Made by a program: the position numbers and the translations under genes | Source of the DNA: Paracoccus denitrificans | GTDB lineage: Bacteria > Pseudomonadota > Alphaproteobacteria > Rhodobacterales > Rhodobacteraceae | Direction of reading: 5' to 3' | DNA: 64,000 bases | Assembly (NCBI GenBank): GCA_005768755.1 | Contig: VAFL01000006.1 | Location: 62,001-126,000, forward strand | Notes under the pieces: model-generated | Told to the model about the DNA's origin: nothing | Databases searched by the model: none | Seen by the model: the letters and a program-made list of their open reading frames with translations, nothing else | Shown here: piece after piece, positions 56,091-64,000 of the stretch | Numbering within the stretch: the first letter of the stretch is position 1 | How the letters are laid out: the number at the start of each line of letters is the position of its first letter

Positions 56091-57908
56091 CTAACCATTA
56101 TCCGCCGCACGACCATATCGCAACGAACCGGCGCCGGCTGCATCGACCTGTTCCGTGAAGCCGTGCGTTGAAAGGACCGCCCCGAAGGTCTTTCGCATGG
56201 CTTCGGCCTCTGCGGCGCTGTCGAAGGGCAGGATGACGCGCGACAGACCCGACAGATCAACCCCGGCAAGATGCGCGCCATTGATGCCCGCCCGATGCGA
56301 TATGCGCAGCACGTCAGGTTTGCTGTCGCCCAGATATGCCGCCAGACCACGGGCCTGATCGCCCATGTCGCCGGGCAGAAACAGCGGACCATCAACGAAC
56401 CGAAACCTGGCGGTGTTTTCCAGGCCGTTATGCTTCCTGATACGGGCCGCGGCAGCAGCCATGCCTGGCTGCCCATCCTGCACAATGAGGGTCAGGTCCT
56501 GCCTTGCGCGCATCGCGATCATCGCCGGCAGGGCGATACCGGCACCAAGATCAAGCACCCGTCTGGCACCGTCCATATAGCCCGTGATATTGCGCGCATG
56601 TCGGCGATCGAATTTCCCGGCAAGCACCGCCATTGCGGCCTCTTCCGAGAACAATTGCGGATCACAGGGCAGGTTTACCCCTTGCGACGGAACCCATTCG
56701 ACGCCGTCTTCGGGCGACAGGCGGATGGGACCGCTTCGATACAGCGGCGCCCCGCCCGTATTCCATCCCGAAGCAGGCGCCTCCTTGGCGGAGCGCCCGG
56801 TCCTGTCGGCAGCCTTGCGCTCGACCTCGGACATGAGCGCTGCGATCTTCGCCGGGTCGCGTGCCTGCGGCGGTTTGGCCTCGACCTGGGTGATCGGCAC
56901 TTCGCCAGCGGCGATCAGGCTGGTTCTCAGCGCCTGATACGCGTCCGAGGCCCGGTATTCTTCCAGACGCGCCTCGACCCGCTCCAGCGCCGCGTAATGC
57001 AACTGTGACAAGACCGGATCGGTCAGCAGTTCCGCCATGATCGCGGCCCGACGGGGGGAATGGCGCAATATTCGGGTATCGGCGACCTCGTTGCGGTCCT
57101 GAAGCGACCAGTAATCGGCGTTATATTTGTCTTTCTTGTTGTTCACGTTTCCGCGAAAGCGGCGCACGGCATAGCTGTCAATCGACTTCACCGCATAATG
57201 GTTCATCTGCGCCCAATCATACCCCAATGTCCGCCGGATCGAGCGCCAGCCGCGGAATTTGAAGTAATCTTCCATCGGCTGGCCCGAACCGTTCAGCCAT
57301 TTCACCGTGTCTGGAAAACCGTCCTTCAGGTGCTTGTTCTTGATCGACGGGCGGTGGATGCCCAGCTTCCAGTATTCCGGGTCGAACTTGAACAGCGTCT
57401 TGACGCCCCAGCCCTTGTTCCACAGGGGCGGCGCGGCACGGGTATATTGTTCCGTCACCGGATCGCGCGACCAGTCGACGACACCGCCCGACCCGAAAAT
57501 CCGCCAAGTCACGACGATGCCGTTCGCGCCTTGCGCGACCGCGTCATCCAGCATTCCTTCCAGATCGCCCGAGGGGTGATTGATCGACAGGAACTCATCG
57601 GCATCGAAAACCATCACCCAATCGGCGGCCTGAACAAGCGGTTCGGCCTGCGCGTGATTCAGGGCCGACGGTTGCGGCTTTACACCGTCGGGAATGACGT
57701 TCGGGCGATGATGGCCAAGGCCCAGCGACTCCAACCGCTGCAACATCTCGACCGTGCCATCGGTACAGTCATTGGTGTAGACAAGGATATCAGTGAATCC
57801 GACGGCCAGATGATGGGCAAACCACTCCAGCAGGAAGGGCGCCTCATCTTTCATCATCGACACGGCCATGACCGTGCCATGCCGGCTGACATTCGGTTTC
57901 AGATCCAT
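56091..57908 (-). CDS. Fusion of glycosyltransferase and methyltransferase-like domain
   Basis: A 605-residue protein. Residues about 10-330 are a Glyco_tranf_2_4-type glycosyltransferase (AVSMMKDEAPFLLEWFAHHL; YTNDCTDGTVEML; VMVFDADEFLSI). Residues about 410-600 resemble FkbM-like SAM methyltransferases, with VLDLGAGIALPAMIAM as motif I. A Pro/Ala/Lys-rich linker joins them. It may add and methylate a sugar in one polypeptide. Lies 36 bp upstream of ugd and 29 bp after the next gene, in the same operon. Confidence 0.8.
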   Translation of the reverse strand: MDLKPNVSRHGTVMAVSMMKDEAPFLLEWFAHHLAVGFTDILVYTNDCTDGTVEMLQRLESLGLGHHRPNVIPDGVKPQPSALNHAQAEPLVQAADWVMVFDADEFLSINHPSGDLEGMLDDAVAQGANGIVVTWRIFGSGGVVDWSRDPVTEQYTRAAPPLWNKGWGVKTLFKFDPEYWKLGIHRPSIKNKHLKDGFPDTVKWLNGSGQPMEDYFKFRGWRSIRRTLGYDWAQMNHYAVKSIDSYAVRRFRGNVNNKKDKYNADYWSLQDRNEVADTRILRHSPRRAAIMAELLTDPVLSQLHYAALERVEARLEEYRASDAYQALRTSLIAAGEVPITQVEAKPPQARDPAKIAALMSEVERKAADRTGRSAKEAPASGWNTGGAPLYRSGPIRLSPEDGVEWVPSQGVNLPCDPQLFSEEAAMAVLAGKFDRRHARNITGYMDGARRVLDLGAGIALPAMIAMRARQDLTLIVQDGQPGMAAAAARIRKHNGLENTARFRFVDGPLFLPGDMGDQARGLAAYLGDSKPDVLRISHRAGINGAHLAGVDLSGLSRVILPFDSAAEAEAMRKTFGAVLSTHGFTEQVDAAGAGSLRYGRAADNG

Positions 57909-57937
57909 CCCGTCCTACCCGTCAGCCGCGCGCCGCA

Positions 57938-58756
57938 TCAGCTTTCGAGTGCCTGCGCAGGGTCGATGCCGACCAGTTCGCACATGCGGGCGGCGTAGGA
58001 ATTGGCCAGGGGCGGATTCTTTCGCCAATAGGGCTTCGTGCCATTGGTATACAGATGGACCGAGACCGTATCATCCGTGAACCATCCCTCGACACGCCCA
58101 TGGGGGTCATAGAAGATGTCGTTCAACTGGAACGGAACCGGATACAACACGTCCGAGGTCATTGCCCGTTCGATATCGCCGGTCTGCTGGGCGAACCAGG
58201 TGAAAGCCTGCGGGCCGAAGGCCGTCCGTTCGGTCTTGTAGATGGCCGCGCCGTGGGACAGATCGCCCTTGTCGCGCAACTTGTCCATCTGCCTGCGTTG
58301 CTTCTTGTTCCACCACGCCGGATAGTCGGGAAGGTTGTCATAATAATCCAGAAGCTGATCCATCAGCTCGCATTGCTGCGGCAAACCGACAACGCCGCAG
58401 TTCAACGCGCCCCTCATCCCGTGGCCCGCGAAGATCCATTCCCAGTCATCGGGGAACGGCTTGTGACAGAAGGCATCGCAGTCGATCCAGATCGCGCCGG
58501 TCTTCTGGATCATCTTGTAGCGGAAGACATTCGACAGGAACGATGCCGACGTATCGCCGACCAGTTGCATGTCAATGTCCATGATCTCGGACGCGGGGCG
58601 GACTTCGACGCCGTCAGGTGCGTTCTTCAGCTTGTCCGTGCAGTAAAGCGTGACCGGATGACCGTGCAGCAGATGCGATTTCAGACAGATCTGGTTGAGG
58701 TATTGCAGCTCTTCTCCGATCCAGAGAGAGGCGACAGGGCGACGATCTAGCGGCAT
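57938..58756 (-). CDS. Glycosyltransferase with DXD motif (capsular type)
   Basis: A 272-residue protein resembling DXD-containing sugar transferases (GT32-like): VASLWIGEELQYLNQICLKS at the N-terminus, FRYKMIQKTGAIWIDCDAFC with Asp-Cys-Asp as metal-binding triad, and ALNCGVVGLPQQ. Acceptor and donor unknown. GGGGAAG precedes the ATG. First gene of the operon with the fusion glycosyltransferase, ugd and the GT at 53838. The 188 bp upstream show no promoter I would defend. Confidence 0.75.
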   Translation of the reverse strand: MPLDRRPVASLWIGEELQYLNQICLKSHLLHGHPVTLYCTDKLKNAPDGVEVRPASEIMDIDMQLVGDTSASFLSNVFRYKMIQKTGAIWIDCDAFCHKPFPDDWEWIFAGHGMRGALNCGVVGLPQQCELMDQLLDYYDNLPDYPAWWNKKQRRQMDKLRDKGDLSHGAAIYKTERTAFGPQAFTWFAQQTGDIERAMTSDVLYPVPFQLNDIFYDPHGRVEGWFTDDTVSVHLYTNGTKPYWRKNPPLANSYAARMCELVGIDPAQALES

Positions 58757-58944
58757 TTACTTCCCCGGGACTTGCCAGCGTTCCCTGCGTAGATAGCCGA
58801 CGATGTCGGTTGCCGCCAGCCACCGCCCGATATTTCTGCGCCAAGCCTTAACGTGCGACGGCACCGCATGTCACCCTTACAAGCCCTGACATCCACCCCA
58901 CCGACCGAAGCGATCAGGCCATCGCCATGCATGTAGCCAGCCGT

Positions 58945-60333
58945 TTAGCCAAAGCATTGTTCGGCCAGAAAGCGGGGGACGCGCGCATCGCCGGCATAGG
59001 CAACGTTCATCCGCAAATGGCGGCTCTGTCCGGGTGAACCATCGGGATAGAAGATGGAACCAGGGGCCAGGAAGATATCGCGTTCCGCCGCTCTTCTTGC
59101 CAGATCACTGTCGCTGACCCCGTCAGGCAGGCGCAACCAGGCATAATAGCCGCCTGCAGGATCGACATGCACCGCCATTCCCAGTTCGCGGGCCCATGCC
59201 GACAGAATCCCGGCGCTGTCCATGATCCGCCGTCGCAACCGCCCCAGATGCCGCCTGTAGGCACCATCTGCCAGCGTCGCATTGACCACCCGCTCGGTAT
59301 GGCCGCAGCTGTTGACGACGGTCAGCATCTTCATCGCCTGCAAAGCGCCCAGCAACTGCGGTGGACCGGCGACATATCCGACGCGCAGCGTTGCGGATAG
59401 GGTCTTGGCGAAGCTGCCGACCAGCAGAACCCTTTGCGAACCGTCAAGCGCCGCCAAACGGGGCGCAGTTGCGGGCAACAGGTCGCCGAATATGTCATCC
59501 TCGACAATTGTCAGGCCGTTTTCCTCGGCCACGCGCAGAATCTGATGGGCGGTCGGCAGATCCAGCGACCCACCGGTCGGGTTCTGGGCAAGCGATTGGG
59601 TAAAGAACACGCGCGCGCCACTGGCTTTCGCTGCCGCATCCAGCATCGCAGGCTCCGGTCCGCGCAGGGTGCGCGTGACGGGAATCATGCGTGCTCCGAT
59701 CAGCTTGAGCTTGGCGAAAAGCGGGTAATATCCTGGACTTTCGACCAGCACAGGATCGCCCGGCCGCACCAACTGGCGAATGATCAGATCGAAGGCGTGG
59801 TTGCCGCCGAAGGTCATCACGATGTTCGTCGGGTCCACCTTGATCGCACGTTCGGCCAGCATTCCTGCCAGCGTTTCACGCAAGGGCAGATAGCCCGCGG
59901 GATCATCGTAATGCTGGCCGGACTTACCGCCATGCCCTGCCAGGGCCTGCCGCAGATGACGGGTCGCCACGACGCCCTCGATCCATGCAGAGGGGGGACG
60001 CCCCTCACCAATACGCGTTCGAAATCGCCTTTCCAGTTGTTCAGACAGCAGGGTCGCAGCATCCACTGCCTGCTGCAGATGCGGCCGCTCTGGAATGGCG
60101 GGGGCCGGAAACTGCTGCCGAACATAGAAGCCTGATCCGGGCCGTACTGACAGCACGCCCCTGGCAACCAGCCGGTCATAGGCTTCGACCATGGTGTTTT
60201 TCGCGACCCCGAACTGCTGGGCGCCCTGCCGCAGCGACGGCAGCCGTGCCCCCACCGCCAGTCCACCCGCGCGAATGCGGGCCTCAATCTCGGCCGACAC
60301 CTGCGACGCCAAGGTGTTTGCGTGTTCGCCCAT
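58945..60333 (-). CDS. MocR-type transcriptional regulator (GntR-aminotransferase fusion)
   Basis: A 462-residue protein. The N-terminal GntR winged helix (residues about 5-75: GARLPSLRQGAQQFGVAKNTM) is fused to a class I aminotransferase fold that binds PLP: FGGNHAFDLI, ESPGYYPLFAKL, QNPTGGSLD, VEDDIFGDLLP, and the PLP-Lys in GSFAKTLSATLR. MocR proteins sense small metabolites through PLP and regulate adjacent genes. It is divergent from mvaA and the TRAP transporter, so it probably controls them. The ATG at 60333 begins the family sequence; the frame to 60459 is rejected. Confidence 0.92.
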   Translation of the reverse strand: MGEHANTLASQVSAEIEARIRAGGLAVGARLPSLRQGAQQFGVAKNTMVEAYDRLVARGVLSVRPGSGFYVRQQFPAPAIPERPHLQQAVDAATLLSEQLERRFRTRIGEGRPPSAWIEGVVATRHLRQALAGHGGKSGQHYDDPAGYLPLRETLAGMLAERAIKVDPTNIVMTFGGNHAFDLIIRQLVRPGDPVLVESPGYYPLFAKLKLIGARMIPVTRTLRGPEPAMLDAAAKASGARVFFTQSLAQNPTGGSLDLPTAHQILRVAEENGLTIVEDDIFGDLLPATAPRLAALDGSQRVLLVGSFAKTLSATLRVGYVAGPPQLLGALQAMKMLTVVNSCGHTERVVNATLADGAYRRHLGRLRRRIMDSAGILSAWARELGMAVHVDPAGGYYAWLRLPDGVSDSDLARRAAERDIFLAPGSIFYPDGSPGQSRHLRMNVAYAGDARVPRFLAEQCFG

Positions 60334-60356
60334 CAAATTGTCCCCATCGAAAGTCT

Positions 60357-60406
60357 GGTACGGCAAGGGCAAGTTTGACCAGAATTGTACCTTGAAACAA
60401 GGATAC
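60357..60406. promoter_or_regulatory. Candidate MocR operator and promoter region
   Basis: GGTAC at 60357 and GTACC at 60387 form widely spaced inverted halves, and GTACCTTG-AAA-CAAGGATAC at 60387-60406 is an imperfect dyad. TTGACC at 60375 could serve mvaA as a -35, and TACAAT on the minus strand (60389-60384) could serve the regulator as a -10. Assignments are inferred from position. Confidence 0.4.
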
Positions 60407-60452
60407 GATTTGGGCTGAATGCCCCCGACACCGCTGCTGGGGAGGAGAAGCC

Positions 60453-61751
60453 ATGTCATATCCGGCGAATGCCACCAATTCGCGTATCGAGAACATGCGC
60501 GCCATGACCCCGGCCGAACGGCTTGCTGCCGTGGCCGATGCAGCCGGCCTGTCCGCCGATGACCGCGCCCGGCTGGAAGCCGCGAACGCGCTGCCCTTGC
60601 AGACCGCCGACGGGATGATCGAAAACGTCTTCGGCCGGTTCGAGCTCCCGATGGGTGTCGCCACGAACTTCACGATCAACGGACAGGACCGCCTGATCCC
60701 CATGGCAGTCGAGGAGCCATCCGTTGTGGCCGCCGCCAGCTACATGGCCCGGATCGCCCGCGATTGCGGCGGCTTTCACGCCTCGACCACAGACGCGATC
60801 ATGCGCGCACAGGTCCAGATCCTTGACGTGACGGACCCCCATGGCGCCCGCCAGCGCATCCTGGCCGCGCGAGAGGAGCTGATCGAGGCCGCGAATGGCC
60901 GCGACAAGGTGCTGGTCAGCCTTGGCGGCGGCTGCCGCGATATCGAGGTGCATGTCTTCGAATCCAGCCCGCGCGGCCCGATGGTCGTGGCTCATCTTCT
61001 GGTTGATGTGCGCGACGCGATGGGCGCCAATACGGTCAACACGATGGCCGAACATCTGGCCCCGCGTCTGGCAGAGCTGGCTGGCGGAACGTCTCGGCTG
61101 CGGATTCTGTCTAACCTCGCTGACCGGCGGCTGGCGCGGGCATGGGTTCGCGTGACGCCGGATGCGCTGACCACCAAGACGACCGATGGCACGGAGATGA
61201 TCGAAGGGATACTGGACGCGCAGGCGCTTGCCGTCGTAGACCCCTACCGCGCCGCGACCCATAACAAGGGGATCATGAACGGCATCGACCCGGTAATTGT
61301 CGCGACCGGCAATGACTGGCGCGCGATCGAAGCGGGCGCACATGCCTGGGCGGCGCGTGACGGCCGCTATACGTCGCTGACGTCATGGGAAAAGGACAGG
61401 GACGGCAATCTTGTCGGCACGCTGGAAATGCCCATGGCCGTGGGCATCGTCGGGGGCGCAACGAAGACCCATCCGATGGCGGCGACCGCGCTGCGCATCG
61501 CCGGGGTCACGTCCGCTGCAGAGCTTGCGCAGATTGCGGTTGTCGTGGGCCTTGCGCAGAATATGGCGGCGCTGCGGGCGCTGGCGACTGAGGGCATTCA
61601 GCGCGGCCATATGGCACTGCATGCCCGCAATATCGCCATCGTCGCGGGTGCCGAAGGTGCCGAGATTGACGAAATCGCCCGCCAGCTGGCCGCTGATCAC
61701 GATGTCCGCGTCGAGCGCGCCAAGGAAATTCTGGAGGGGCTGCGCAAGTAA
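60453..61751 (+). CDS. mvaA: Class II (degradative) HMG-CoA reductase
   Basis: A 432-residue class II HMG-CoA reductase interconverting mevalonate and HMG-CoA. Signatures: [19 protein letters not shown], catalytic Glu in [10 protein letters not shown] (residues 87-88), [32 protein letters not shown], and the catalytic His in [11 protein letters not shown]. Class II enzymes serve in mevalonate catabolism in Pseudomonas and in biosynthesis in some other bacteria, including some Paracoccus. No other mevalonate pathway genes are here, while a transporter follows, favouring the catabolic direction. GGGGAGGAG precedes the ATG. Confidence 0.95.
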   Translation: MSYPANATNSRIENMRAMTPAERLAAVADAAGLSADDRARLEAANALPLQTADGMIENVFGRFELPMGVATNFTINGQDRLIPMAVEEPSVVAAASYMARIARDCGGFHASTTDAIMRAQVQILDVTDPHGARQRILAAREELIEAANGRDKVLVSLGGGCRDIEVHVFESSPRGPMVVAHLLVDVRDAMGANTVNTMAEHLAPRLAELAGGTSRLRILSNLADRRLARAWVRVTPDALTTKTTDGTEMIEGILDAQALAVVDPYRAATHNKGIMNGIDPVIVATGNDWRAIEAGAHAWAARDGRYTSLTSWEKDRDGNLVGTLEMPMAVGIVGGATKTHPMAATALRIAGVTSAAELAQIAVVVGLAQNMAALRALATEGIQRGHMALHARNIAIVAGAEGAEIDEIARQLAADHDVRVERAKEILEGLRK

Positions 61752-61786
61752 CCCATCCTTAAACCGGATCATGTAGGGAGGAAATC

Positions 61787-62830
61787 ATGACCATTCGCCT
61801 GACCCGCCGCGGCTTTGTCGCCGCCGGCCTTGGAACCGTCGCCGCATCGGCCCTTGCTGCCCCCTCGCTCGCTCAGGGTGCCGACAAGGTGTCGTGGAAA
61901 ATGCAATCGCTTTGGGATGGCGGCACCACGCCCCAGGAATACGAAGAGATGTTCGTGAAGCTGGTTGGCGAAAAAACCGGCGGTGCGTTTGAACTGACGC
62001 TGTTTTCGGCTGGTCAGATCGTGCCACCCGCCGAATCCTTCGATGCCGTGCGCGGCGGCGCGTTCGAACTGATGAAGACCTTCGACGGCTATGCAGCCGG
62101 CAAGATCCCGGCACTTGCCTTCACCAGCACGATTCCCTTCGGCTATCTGAAATCGGAAGATTATTCCTCCTGGTTCTACGACCACGGCGGCATCGACATG
62201 GCGAGGGAAGCTTACGGGCCCGCTGGCCTGCATTACATTGCGCCAACCGTCTATGATCAGGAACCCATACACTCCAAGGTGGAAATCCGCACATTGGCCG
62301 ATCTGTCGGGCAAAAAGGGTCGCTTCACCGGCCTCGCCTCGACCGTGATGAGCGCCTTTGGCGTGGCCGTCAGCCCGCTGCCGACGGCGGAAGTCTATTC
62401 GGCGCTCGACAAGGGTCTGATCGACATCGCCGATCGCGGCGACCTGCAGGCCAATCTGGACGCCGGGCTGGCCGAAGTTGCGAAGTTCATCATCCTGCCG
62501 GGCGTTCATCAGCCGACCACGGCAACCAGCTATGTCGCCAACACACGCGCCCATGATGCCTTGCCCGACGATTTCAAGACAGCCCTTGCGGATGCCGCGA
62601 AAGAGGTGTCGGACGCATATCAGGCCAACAAGACGAAAACTGACGCTTCCGCACTGGAAGCATTCAAGGCGGCAGGTGTCGAGGTGATCGAGCTGTCGGC
62701 CGATGATGTGACCGCCGGTCGCGCGAAGTCGGCGGAAAGCTGGCGCGAGGCCACCAAGGAAGATCCGCTGGCCGTGAAAATCCTTGAATCGCAGATGGCG
62801 CAGATGCGCGATCTGGGCCTGCTGTCCTGA
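61787..62830 (+). CDS. TRAP transporter solute-binding protein DctP family
   Basis: A 347-residue periplasmic solute-binding protein. The N-terminus has a twin-arginine signal (TRRGFVAAGLG) and a cleavage region ending in LAAPSLAQG, so export by Tat is likely. The core has the DctP-type ligand-binding segment GRFTGLASTVMSAFG and the conserved LIDIADRGD. Ligands of the family are mostly carboxylates. AGGGAGGAAATC precedes the ATG, 35 bp after mvaA, suggesting uptake of mevalonate or a related acid. Confidence 0.92.
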   Translation: MTIRLTRRGFVAAGLGTVAASALAAPSLAQGADKVSWKMQSLWDGGTTPQEYEEMFVKLVGEKTGGAFELTLFSAGQIVPPAESFDAVRGGAFELMKTFDGYAAGKIPALAFTSTIPFGYLKSEDYSSWFYDHGGIDMAREAYGPAGLHYIAPTVYDQEPIHSKVEIRTLADLSGKKGRFTGLASTVMSAFGVAVSPLPTAEVYSALDKGLIDIADRGDLQANLDAGLAEVAKFIILPGVHQPTTATSYVANTRAHDALPDDFKTALADAAKEVSDAYQANKTKTDASALEAFKAAGVEVIELSADDVTAGRAKSAESWREATKEDPLAVKILESQMAQMRDLGLLS

Positions 62831-62834
62831 TCCC

Positions 62835-63395
62835 GTGGCTCAGGATTATCCAGACCTTCCGACACCGGTCGCGACCTATGTCAGGGTCGTGACCGGGCTG
62901 AACCGGGTCCTGTTCCGTCTGGCGGGGCTTGCCATGCTCGTGATCGTGCCACTCATGCTGATCGCGGTCGTCATGCGCTACGTCTTCAACGCGCCCTCGC
63001 CCTGGGCGATGGAATTGGCGCTGATGATCTTCGGGCCGTATTTCCTGCTGGGCGGCCCCTATCTGCTGCATACGCGCGGCCATGTGAACATGGATCTGAT
63101 CGAACGCGGCGCCTCGCCCCGGACCCGTCGGATATTTCAGATGATGAACTACCCGATCATCATCGCCTTCTGCTTCATCCTGCTGCTTTATGCGGTGCCT
63201 TTCGCGATCGACAGCTTCCAGTATCGCGAAACCTCGTTCTCGACCTGGAACCCCCAGATCTGGCCGGTAAAAATCGCGATCCCGCTTGCCTTGCTGCTGA
63301 TGGGACTGCAGGCCATTGCCGAGTGGCTGCGCGTTCTGTTCGGCGATCCCTCAGCGCTTATCCGCCACGAACACGACCCGGAGGAGTTGGTCTGA
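62835..63395 (+). CDS. TRAP transporter small permease, DctQ type
   Basis: A 186-residue protein with four membrane helices (LAGLAMLVIVPLMLIAVVMR; MELALMIFGPYFLLGGPYLL; YPIIIAFCFILLLYAVPF; IAIPLALLLMGLQAIAEWL). The WAMELALMIF and TRGHVNMDLI segments are typical of DctQ. Start taken as GTG at 62835, 4 bp after dctP; the ribosome-binding site is weak, so translation may be coupled. Overlaps the large permease start (TGATG). Confidence 0.88.
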   Translation: MAQDYPDLPTPVATYVRVVTGLNRVLFRLAGLAMLVIVPLMLIAVVMRYVFNAPSPWAMELALMIFGPYFLLGGPYLLHTRGHVNMDLIERGASPRTRRIFQMMNYPIIIAFCFILLLYAVPFAIDSFQYRETSFSTWNPQIWPVKIAIPLALLLMGLQAIAEWLRVLFGDPSALIRHEHDPEELV

Positions 63396-64000
63396 TGTCA
63401 TCGACCCTGATCCTCGTCCTGATGTTCGGCGGTTTGACCGCGTTCCTGCTGACCGGCCTGCCCGTTGCCTTCGTGCTGGGCGGATTGTCTGTCCTGTTCA
63501 CGGTGATCTTCTGGGACGCAAATGCGCTTGTCCTACTGATCCTGCAAATCTTCGACACCATGAAGTCCGAGGCTTTGCTGGGCATTCCCTTGTATATCTT
63601 CATGGCGGTCTTGCTGCAGCGTTCCGGCGTCATCGGCGATCTGTACCGCGCGATGGAGCTGTGGTTCGGCCGGCTGCGCGGCGGGCTGGCGATCGGAACA
63701 GTGGTCATCTGCATTCTGATGGCCGCGATGACCGGCGTCGTAGGCGCCGCTGTCACGGCAATGGGGATGCTGGCTTTGCCGGAAATGCTGCGTCGCGGTT
63801 ACGATGCGCGTCTGGCAACGGGGACCATCTGTGCCTCGGGAACGCTTGGCATCCTGATCCCGCCATCGGTCCTGACCATCGTCTATTCGGTCACCGCGCA
63901 GGTCAGCATCGGCAAGATGCTGATCGCGGGGATCGTGCCGGGTCTGCTGCTTGGTGGCCTGTACATCGGCTATATCATCATCATCAGCCGGCTGCGGCCA
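63395..64000 (+). CDS. TRAP transporter large permease, DctM type (truncated by window end)
   Basis: About 202 residues of the N-terminal part are visible: several membrane helices, TGLPVAFVLGGLSVLF, GIPLYIFMAVLLQRSG, AAMTGVVGAAVTAMG, and ASGTLGILIPPSVLTIVY, which is diagnostic of DctM permeases. GGAGGAG precedes the ATG at 63395, which overlaps the small permease stop. The frame is open to the window edge. Confidence 0.92.
   Translation, partial: MSSTLILVLMFGGLTAFLLTGLPVAFVLGGLSVLFTVIFWDANALVLLILQIFDTMKSEALLGIPLYIFMAVLLQRSGVIGDLYRAMELWFGRLRGGLAIGTVVICILMAAMTGVVGAAVTAMGMLALPEMLRRGYDARLATGTICASGTLGILIPPSVLTIVYSVTAQVSIGKMLIAGIVPGLLLGGLYIGYIIIISRLRP

Overview
The window is about 64 kb of GC-rich, densely coding DNA with codon use and gene order typical of an alphaproteobacterium of the Rhodobacterales, most likely a Paracoccus-like member of the Paracoccaceae (inference from gene content; I ran no search). 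I saw no rRNA, tRNA, CRISPR array, insertion sequence or prophage. Many neighbouring genes overlap by ATGA or TGATG, so several operons can be drawn from the sequence alone.

Layout. 1-4.2 kb: the N-terminus of a TetR regulator, then an Lrp/AsnC regulator divergent from a fused indolepyruvate ferredoxin oxidoreductase. 4.4-6.6 kb: a receiver/PP2C phosphatase, a short terminated leader-like transcript and a queuosine-precursor transporter. 7-11.2 kb: an overlapping run (MFS exporter, MepA endopeptidase, phytase-like esterase), a GFA-family protein and a thioesterase. 11.4-16.6 kb: asd, yggT, an alpha/beta hydrolase, recQ, a peroxiredoxin and a PaaI-type thioesterase. 16.7-18.9 kb: ruvCAB. 19.1-25.1 kb: a complete Mrp Na+/H+ antiporter operon with fused A and B subunits, ended by a hairpin terminator shared with dapA. 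26-31 kb: a lytic transglycosylase, mnmD beside an FAD oxidoreductase (a probable split MnmC), NnrU and a CbiX-like chelatase. 31.5-34 kb: DUF4170, a divergent Kdo-transferase-like protein and lpxK. 34-37.7 kb: CaiB/BaiF, a DsbA-like protein, DUF721, mutY and a small basic protein with its own strong promoter. 37.7-42.4 kb: rnd, kdsD, lptC, lptA, lptB, hpf and ptsN, the usual LPS-export/nitrogen-PTS neighbourhood but without rpoN.

42.4-58.8 kb is the accessory part. A tightly overlapped eight-gene minus-strand operon (gtrA, a GT39-like membrane glycosyltransferase, rfbF, rfbG, an RfbH-like dehydrase, a sugar C-methyltransferase, an SDR reductase/epimerase and a GtrB-like glycosyltransferase) looks like a self-contained system that makes a CDP-linked branched deoxysugar, loads it on undecaprenyl phosphate, flips it and adds it to a surface glycan. 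The dehydrase has the His-for-Lys substitution of 3-dehydrases but lacks the iron-sulfur cysteines of classical RfbH, and no E3-type reductase is present. I regard this as the most interesting system in the window. Next to it are an orphan VgrG-PAAR pair with its own terminator, and a second polysaccharide operon (three glycosyltransferases and a UDP-glucose dehydrogenase).

58.9-64 kb: a MocR-type regulator divergent from a degradative (class II) HMG-CoA reductase followed by a TRAP transporter (dctP, dctQ, partial dctM). This is a plausible mevalonate uptake and catabolism locus.
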